Positions 5,958 through 10,124 of a DNA stretch of 10,124 nucleotides are shown here, piece after piece (positions within the stretch are counted from its first letter, which is position 1; the number at the start of each line of letters is the position of its first letter). Position numbers and translations under genes: made by a program. The notes under the pieces are model-generated. The model was given only the letters and a program-made list of their open reading frames with translations. It searched no databases and was not told the DNA's origin. This DNA is from Gemmatimonadales bacterium (GTDB lineage Bacteria; Gemmatimonadota; Gemmatimonadetes; Gemmatimonadales; GWC2-71-9), in the NCBI GenBank assembly GCA_025929805.1, contig JAICPP010000115.1, positions 1-10,124 on the forward strand, in the 5' to 3' direction.

Positions 5958-8208
5958 AGTACTCGTCCAGCTGGTCGAACCCGACCAGTACGTCGCGTGG
6001 CTTGCTCCCATCGGGAGGGCCCAGGATTCCTGCGTAATGCAGCTGGTCAATGATGCGGGCGGCACGACCATAGCCGATTCGGAGCCGGCGCTGAAGCAGT
6101 GAAGTCGAGCCGCCCTGGTTTTGAATGCAAGCTTCCGCGGCCTCGCGGAAGAGGGGATCTCTTTCGCCGGTCTCCTCCTCGGTGCTCTCCCCGCCTTCTG
6201 CTTCCTGCGCGCGCACCAGTTCCAGGATGTCGGCCTCCTGCTCCGCCGCCTCATGTGCGACCCGTCTCGCTGCCCGCCGCTTAACGTACCAGTCCATCAC
6301 CTTCTCCGATTCCTCGGTACTGATGTAGGCGCCCTGTAACCGCATAGGCTCGCTCTTCCCCGGCGGCAGGAACAGCATATCCCCATTACCCAGCAACGCC
6401 TCGGCCCCGTTTTGGTCCAGTATGGTTCGACTGTCCACCTTGGACGCTACCCTAAAGGCAATCCGGCTGGGAAAGTTCGCCTTGATGAGGCCGGTGATCA
6501 CGTTCACCGAGGGTCGCTGGGTCGCCAGGATGAGATGAATGCCGATCGCGCGCGCCTTCTGCGCCAGGATCGCTAGCGGAGTCTCAACCTCGCCCTGCAC
6601 CGTCATCATCAGATCGGCCAGCTCGTCGATGATGATCACGATGAACGGAAGCACCCCGTGCCGGTACGTCTCGTCAGCTGGGACCTCCGGAGGCGTGTCC
6701 GGGGCCTCATTGCTGACAGTGGTGAGTGTCGGCTTCGGCCGCTGCGGATTCCGGAGCGGCTTGCCTTCTTCCACCTTGCGGTTGAAGTCCGCAATGTTGC
6801 GGGCACCATTGGTCTGAAGGAGCTCGTAACGATCCTGCATCTCCTTCACCGCCCATTTCAGTACCGATGCCGCGTCATGATTGTTTGTTACCACCTTGTG
6901 CCGGAGGTGTCCCGGGTAGAGCGCGTTGTACATCGAAAGCTCCACCATCTTCGGATCGATCATGAGAAAGCGCAGATGCTTCTGAGTGTAGCGGTAAATC
7001 AGGCTGGTGATGATGGTGTTGATGGTGACCGACTTTCCGGTACCGGTAGCTCCGGCGATCAGGAGGTGAGGCATCTTGGTGAGGTCGGCGATGACCGGTT
7101 TGCCCTCGAGATCATGACCCAGCGCAATGGGTAAGACCGCTTTCTTCCCCTGCCACTCGTCTGAGTCGAAGAGTTCTCTCAGCGTCACGATCCGGGCTAC
7201 CGGATTGGGGATCTCGACCCCTACGGCCCCCTTCCCCGGTATTGGGGCTACCCGGACCGAGGGCACCCGCATGGCAATTGCAAGATCGTCGGCCAGGGCA
7301 CCGATGCGTCCGGCTTTCACCCCGGGCGCCGGCACCACCTCGAACTGCGTCACCACGGGACCGGTGGTACGAGGGCCGCGTCGCCCCTCCACCTTGAAAG
7401 TCCTCAGGGTGTCGATGAGTGATTCACCCAAGCGTTCCAGCTGGGCCTCGCCCGCATCGATATCCTGGTCGGAGGGCGCACTCAGGATGTCGACCGGGGG
7501 CAAGTCGGACTCTTCGTCGAGTACTGCTGTTCCTGCGGTGTCGTTGCGTCTGGCCTTCCGTTCTCTGCGGGGGCGCGACTCGGCAGGCGGGCGAGCAGGG
7601 TGAACGCTGGTAACGATGAGGCTGGGCTCCACCGCCTCCGATTCGGAATCCCCGTGTTTGAGAGCAGCCTTTCTTCGGCTTTCCGCCCGTCCGCCCGCCC
7701 GCCTGTCCGCCCCCGACCCGCCTTTCTCCAGCCGCTGCAACGGATGCCAGGCAAAGGTGGCGAGGGTCAGCGCGCTCAGGCCGAGGAAGCCGAGCAGCAC
7801 GGCCCCCGCCACGCCCACTTTATCGGAGACGGTCTCGGCGAAGAATCCCGGCAGCACGCCAACCGCTCGAGCGGCCCAACCTCGCTGGCTGACATCCAGG
7901 TCGAGATCAGTTCGGCCGACGTGCGCCAGGACACCGACCATATAGGGGACGAGCAGACTCACTCCCACGATTAGCACCGCGGATCGCTTCATATCCAAGG
8001 CGCCGAGACGGTCGAATCCCGCCAGGGCAAGACCGACGCCGAGCACCGGGATACCCAGGGCCCCCGCGCCCAGCATCTGCCAGAGCGCGTGACCGATCTC
8101 GCGTCCCACCGGGCCGGTGATCGGGATCGGGACAAGCGTGAGGCCGAGGAAGAGCCCCAGGACCAGCGCGGTCACGGCACCGAAGCGCCGCCGTGAGTCC
8201 GTGCTCAT
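5950..8208 (-). CDS. ftsK: DNA translocase FtsK/SpoIIIE
   Basis: Septum-anchored, ATP-driven DNA pump that clears chromosome termini during division. At 752 aa it is full length. The N-terminus has about four membrane helices (residues about 10-30, 46-66, 76-96, 131-153), then a linker 155-255, the alpha/beta motor and a winged-helix gamma domain (683-742). Motifs: TGPVVTQFEVVPAPGVK (282-298), Walker A GATGTGKS 386-393, Walker B FIVIIIDE 522-529, ATQRPSVNVITGLIKANFPSRIAF (562-585), and gamma-domain SLLQRRLRIGYGRAARIIDQL (703-723), which in relatives reads KOPS sites. The ATG at 8208 is chosen because it overlaps the comB stop by ATGA and directly precedes the first membrane helix; a longer frame upstream is a shadow of comB. 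Two oddities: residues about 160-210 are encoded by a repeat pair, and a polar insert of about 38 residues (479-517) precedes Walker B. The TAA stop lies in a repeat unit. Confidence 0.96.
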   Translation of the reverse strand: MSTDSRRRFGAVTALVLGLFLGLTLVPIPITGPVGREIGHALWQMLGAGALGIPVLGVGLALAGFDRLGALDMKRSAVLIVGVSLLVPYMVGVLAHVGRTDLDLDVSQRGWAARAVGVLPGFFAETVSDKVGVAGAVLLGFLGLSALTLATFAWHPLQRLEKGGSGADRRAGGRAESRRKAALKHGDSESEAVEPSLIVTSVHPARPPAESRPRRERKARRNDTAGTAVLDEESDLPPVDILSAPSDQDIDAGEAQLERLGESLIDTLRTFKVEGRRGPRTTGPVVTQFEVVPAPGVKAGRIGALADDLAIAMRVPSVRVAPIPGKGAVGVEIPNPVARIVTLRELFDSDEWQGKKAVLPIALGHDLEGKPVIADLTKMPHLLIAGATGTGKSVTINTIITSLIYRYTQKHLRFLMIDPKMVELSMYNALYPGHLRHKVVTNNHDAASVLKWAVKEMQDRYELLQTNGARNIADFNRKVEEGKPLRNPQRPKPTLTTVSNEAPDTPPEVPADETYRHGVLPFIVIIIDELADLMMTVQGEVETPLAILAQKARAIGIHLILATQRPSVNVITGLIKANFPSRIAFRVASKVDSRTILDQNGAEALLGNGDMLFLPPGKSEPMRLQGAYISTEESEKVMDWYVKRRAARRVAHEAAEQEADILELVRAQEAEGGESTEEETGERDPLFREAAEACIQNQGGSTSLLQRRLRIGYGRAARIIDQLHYAGILGPPDGSKPRDVLVGFDQLDEYCG
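7582..7728. repeat. Inverted pair of 8-nt-periodic repeats in the ftsK linker (element E)
   Basis: The right array on the plus strand is very regular: TTCCGCCC, GTCCGCCC, GCCCGCCT, GTCCGCCC, CCGACCCG, CCTTTCTC (7681-7728), i.e. GGGCGGAN units on the minus strand. The left array is weaker: GGCAGGCG, GGCGAGCA, GGGTGAAC, GCTGGTAA (7582-7613), G-rich on the plus strand and so inverted relative to the right one. Both are in frame and encode the Arg/Gly/Pro-rich linker of FtsK, about residues 160-209. The left array is the less certain half. Confidence 0.6.
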
Positions 8209-8948
8209 ACGGGTACCGGCACTAGGGTCACCCGGCGCTCGTGGAAGTGCGGCAACACGGGATAGGCATCCAGTCGCGCCGCCTCGCGCACGTCGTTCCG
8301 AAACCCCAACCTGATCAGCTCTCGTCCAGCGCGACTGTAGGCGAGCGGACGTTCCCAGTTGTGCCGATAGCGTCGGACCAGATCCAGGCAGGCGATAGCG
8401 GCGTCGTTGAGTCTCCGCCGCGGCTTGGTGTCCCCTTGGACCGCTGCGATCAGCCGTCCGGCGCAGTAGGCATCGTCGAGGGAGAACGTGCTTTCCCGCC
8501 CCGCGCACACCACGAGCAGGTGACGATCGGCCTCCAGAGATTCGCGGGCCTTATCGGCAGCGGCCGACAAATTGACCGCGGCAGTGAGATACACCGAGCT
8601 CGCCCCCTGGCAGGCCAGCAGCGCTTTCGTCCCGTTGCTCGTGGTGACAATGATGGTTTTTCCTCGTACCACGCTTTCCGTCATTTCGAGCGGACTGTTG
8701 CCTAACTGGAAGCCGGGAATCCGGACACAATTCTTCTCCCCCGCGAGAAGCACGTCGGTGCTCCCGATCGTCTGGGCCAGTCGTAGTGCTTCTTCCGTCG
8801 ACGCGACCGGAATGATGGCCTTGGCTCCGTGACTCAGGGCGGCACACATGACCGTAGTGGCCCGGAGTATGTCTATGACGAACACGGGCCGGCCCTGAAC
8901 TTCGCCGGGGCTGAGGCTGGCCGGAGTGAACACGACATCGATGCTCAT
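8205..8948 (-). CDS. comB: 2-phosphosulfolactate phosphatase family protein (ComB-like)
   Basis: ComB, known from methanogens, removes phosphate from 2-phosphosulfolactate in coenzyme M biosynthesis and is Mg-dependent. Many bacteria that make no coenzyme M carry homologues whose substrate is unknown. This one is 247 aa, the normal family size. Family motifs are VIDILRATT (24-32), LLAGEKNCVRIPGFQLGNSPLE (67-88), IIVTTSNGTKAL (99-110) and the C-terminal CAGRESTFSLDDAYCAG (148-164). The acidic residues that bind metal in the family (D26, E71, E152, D158/D159) appear present. The start ATG (8948-8946) overlaps the accC TGA, and its own TGA overlaps the ftsK ATG, so it is the coupled middle gene of an operon. 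No other sulfolactate or coenzyme M gene is in the window, so the methanogen reaction should not be assumed. Confidence 0.88.
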   Translation of the reverse strand: MSIDVVFTPASLSPGEVQGRPVFVIDILRATTVMCAALSHGAKAIIPVASTEEALRLAQTIGSTDVLLAGEKNCVRIPGFQLGNSPLEMTESVVRGKTIIVTTSNGTKALLACQGASSVYLTAAVNLSAAADKARESLEADRHLLVVCAGRESTFSLDDAYCAGRLIAAVQGDTKPRRRLNDAAIACLDLVRRYRHNWERPLAYSRAGRELIRLGFRNDVREAARLDAYPVLPHFHERRVTLVPVPV

Positions 8949-10124
8949 GTTTCGGGCCGCAGCAGGTGAGACTCCCGCTCCAGGAACCTGGTGTCGACAT
9001 TCCCGGCAACGAAGTCGGGGTGCCGGATCACTCGCGCCAGAAATGGTATGGTCGTGGTGACGCCTTCCAGGATAAAAGTATCCAGAGCCGGCCCCATGCG
9101 ACTCAGCGCCTCGGCTCGAGTGTTTCCATGCACGATGAGTTTGGCCAGCAGCGAGTCGTAATAAGGAGGCACCCTGTAACCGGCATAGACGTGGGTGTCC
9201 AGCCGTATGCCCGGGCCTCCGGGCGGGTGATACGCCGTAATGAGGCCAGGTGACGGCTGAAAGTTACGGTAGGGATCTTCGGCATTGATCCGGCACTCGA
9301 TCGCATGGCCTCTCAGGCGCCGTCCATCCCCCTGAAAGCTCACGGGCTCCCCCGCCGCTACGCGGATCTGCTCCTTGACCACGTCGAAGCTGGTAACCAT
9401 CTCGGTGACCGGATGCTCCACCTGAATTCGGGTATTCATCTCCATGAAGTAGAACTTTCCGTCGGGGTCGAGCAGGAACTCCAGCGTACCCGCGCCGGCA
9501 TATCCGATGTTGGAAGCGAGCGAGACGGCAGCCTGCCCCATCCGAGAGCGCAGTTCGTCGTTCAGGGCCGGGCTGGGACTCTCCTCGATCAACTTCTGGT
9601 GGCGGCGCTGCACCGAGCAGTCCCGCTCGCCCATATGCACCACCTTGCCAAAGCTGTCACCCATGACCTGGATCTCGACGTGCCTGGGGTGCTCCAGATA
9701 CTTCTCCACGTACACCGACCCATTGCCGAACGCCGCCAGGGCCTCGTTTTGCGCCAGACCGAATAACTGGGAGAACTGATCCGGATCGAAGGCGATCCGC
9801 ATTCCCTTTCCGCCACCTCCGGCGGTGGCCTTGATAATCACCGGGAAGCCGATCTCGGTGGCAACGGCCAAAGCGTCGTCCGCGTCCTCGATGGTGCCGG
9901 GAGAACCGGGAACCGTGGGGACCCCAGCCTCCACGGCCAGCCGCCGCGCAGTGGCCTTGTCGCCCATTTGACGGATTTGGTCACCGGTGGGGCCGATGAA
10001 GGTGATGTTCGAGGCCCGACAGGTGTCCGCGAACTCGGCGTTCTCCGCCAGAAATCCGTACCCCGGGTGAATGGCGTCGGCCCCGGTGATCTCGGCCGCG
10101 GCAATGAGATTCGGAATTCTCAGG
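8945..10124 (-). CDS. accC: Biotin carboxylase, acetyl-CoA carboxylase subunit (N-terminus cut by window edge)
   Basis: ATP-grasp enzyme that carboxylates the biotin on the carrier protein AccB, the first half-reaction of malonyl-CoA synthesis for fatty acids. 392 residues are visible; roughly 60 N-terminal residues of about 450 are off the right edge. The visible part starts LRIPNLIAAAEITGADAIHPGYGF, then FIGPTGDQIRQMGDK (43-56), the ATP-grasp glycine loop KATAGGGGKGMR (98-109), GERDCSVQRRHQKLIEESPS (165-184), FYFMEMNTRIQVEHPVTEM (224-242, with the catalytic E-N-R set), GHAIECRINAEDP (272-284) and NFQPSPG (287-293). An ATG at 9967 is internal, since homology continues upstream of it without break. 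Pyruvate or propionyl-CoA carboxylase subunits share these motifs, but the chain ends at RPET with no fused biotinyl domain, favouring stand-alone AccC. Its TGA overlaps the comB ATG. Confidence 0.93.
   Translation of the reverse strand, partial: LRIPNLIAAAEITGADAIHPGYGFLAENAEFADTCRASNITFIGPTGDQIRQMGDKATARRLAVEAGVPTVPGSPGTIEDADDALAVATEIGFPVIIKATAGGGGKGMRIAFDPDQFSQLFGLAQNEALAAFGNGSVYVEKYLEHPRHVEIQVMGDSFGKVVHMGERDCSVQRRHQKLIEESPSPALNDELRSRMGQAAVSLASNIGYAGAGTLEFLLDPDGKFYFMEMNTRIQVEHPVTEMVTSFDVVKEQIRVAAGEPVSFQGDGRRLRGHAIECRINAEDPYRNFQPSPGLITAYHPPGGPGIRLDTHVYAGYRVPPYYDSLLAKLIVHGNTRAEALSRMGPALDTFILEGVTTTIPFLARVIRHPDFVAGNVDTRFLERESHLLRPET

Noticed and set aside
8209..8508. Open frame extending ftsK 100 codons upstream of the ATG at 8208
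   Set aside because: It lies wholly within comB in another frame, has no membrane or FtsK similarity, and the ATGA overlap plus the immediate membrane helix mark 8208 as the start.
9967..10124. accC starting at the ATG at 9967
   Set aside because: Clear biotin carboxylase sequence (ADAIHPGYGF, FIGPTGDQIRQ) continues in frame upstream to the window edge.

Overview
This is a compact, GC-rich bacterial chromosomal segment of mostly housekeeping genes, densely packed on the minus strand, with no phage, IS or CRISPR content. The gene set and divergent protein details (for example extra loops in AlaS and FtsK) suggest a Gram-negative soil-type lineage. Gemmatimonadota is my best guess, but that is inference and would need a database search.

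Layout, left to right: alaS (minus, cut by the left edge), recX (minus), recA (minus), a decayed 23S-rRNA-IVP-type four-helix-bundle gene (minus), yraN (minus), a divergent intergenic region, one plus-strand SGLT-type sodium/solute symporter, then the convergent minus-strand cluster ftsK, comB and accC (accC cut by the right edge). On the minus strand recA-recX-alaS is the familiar recombination/alanyl-tRNA synthetase order. accC-comB-ftsK is joined by two 4-nt ATGA stop/start overlaps, which implies one translationally coupled operon.

The most unusual signal is not a gene. Five separate loci carry a pair of short tandem arrays with a strict 7- or 8-nt period, and the two arrays of each pair are inverted relative to one another: inside alaS (about 716-792), between recX and alaS (about 1374-1477), between recA and yraN (about 3280-3581), between the symporter and ftsK (about 5853-5957), and inside the ftsK linker (about 7582-7726). 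The unit sequence differs between loci, while the period and the inverted layout are kept. Three pairs contain the stop codon of a flanking gene or abut it, and two lie in frame inside essential genes. One pair encloses the broken four-helix-bundle gene. This resembles the heptameric short tandem repeats known from cyanobacteria, but the inverted pairing and the mixed 7/8 periods look distinctive.
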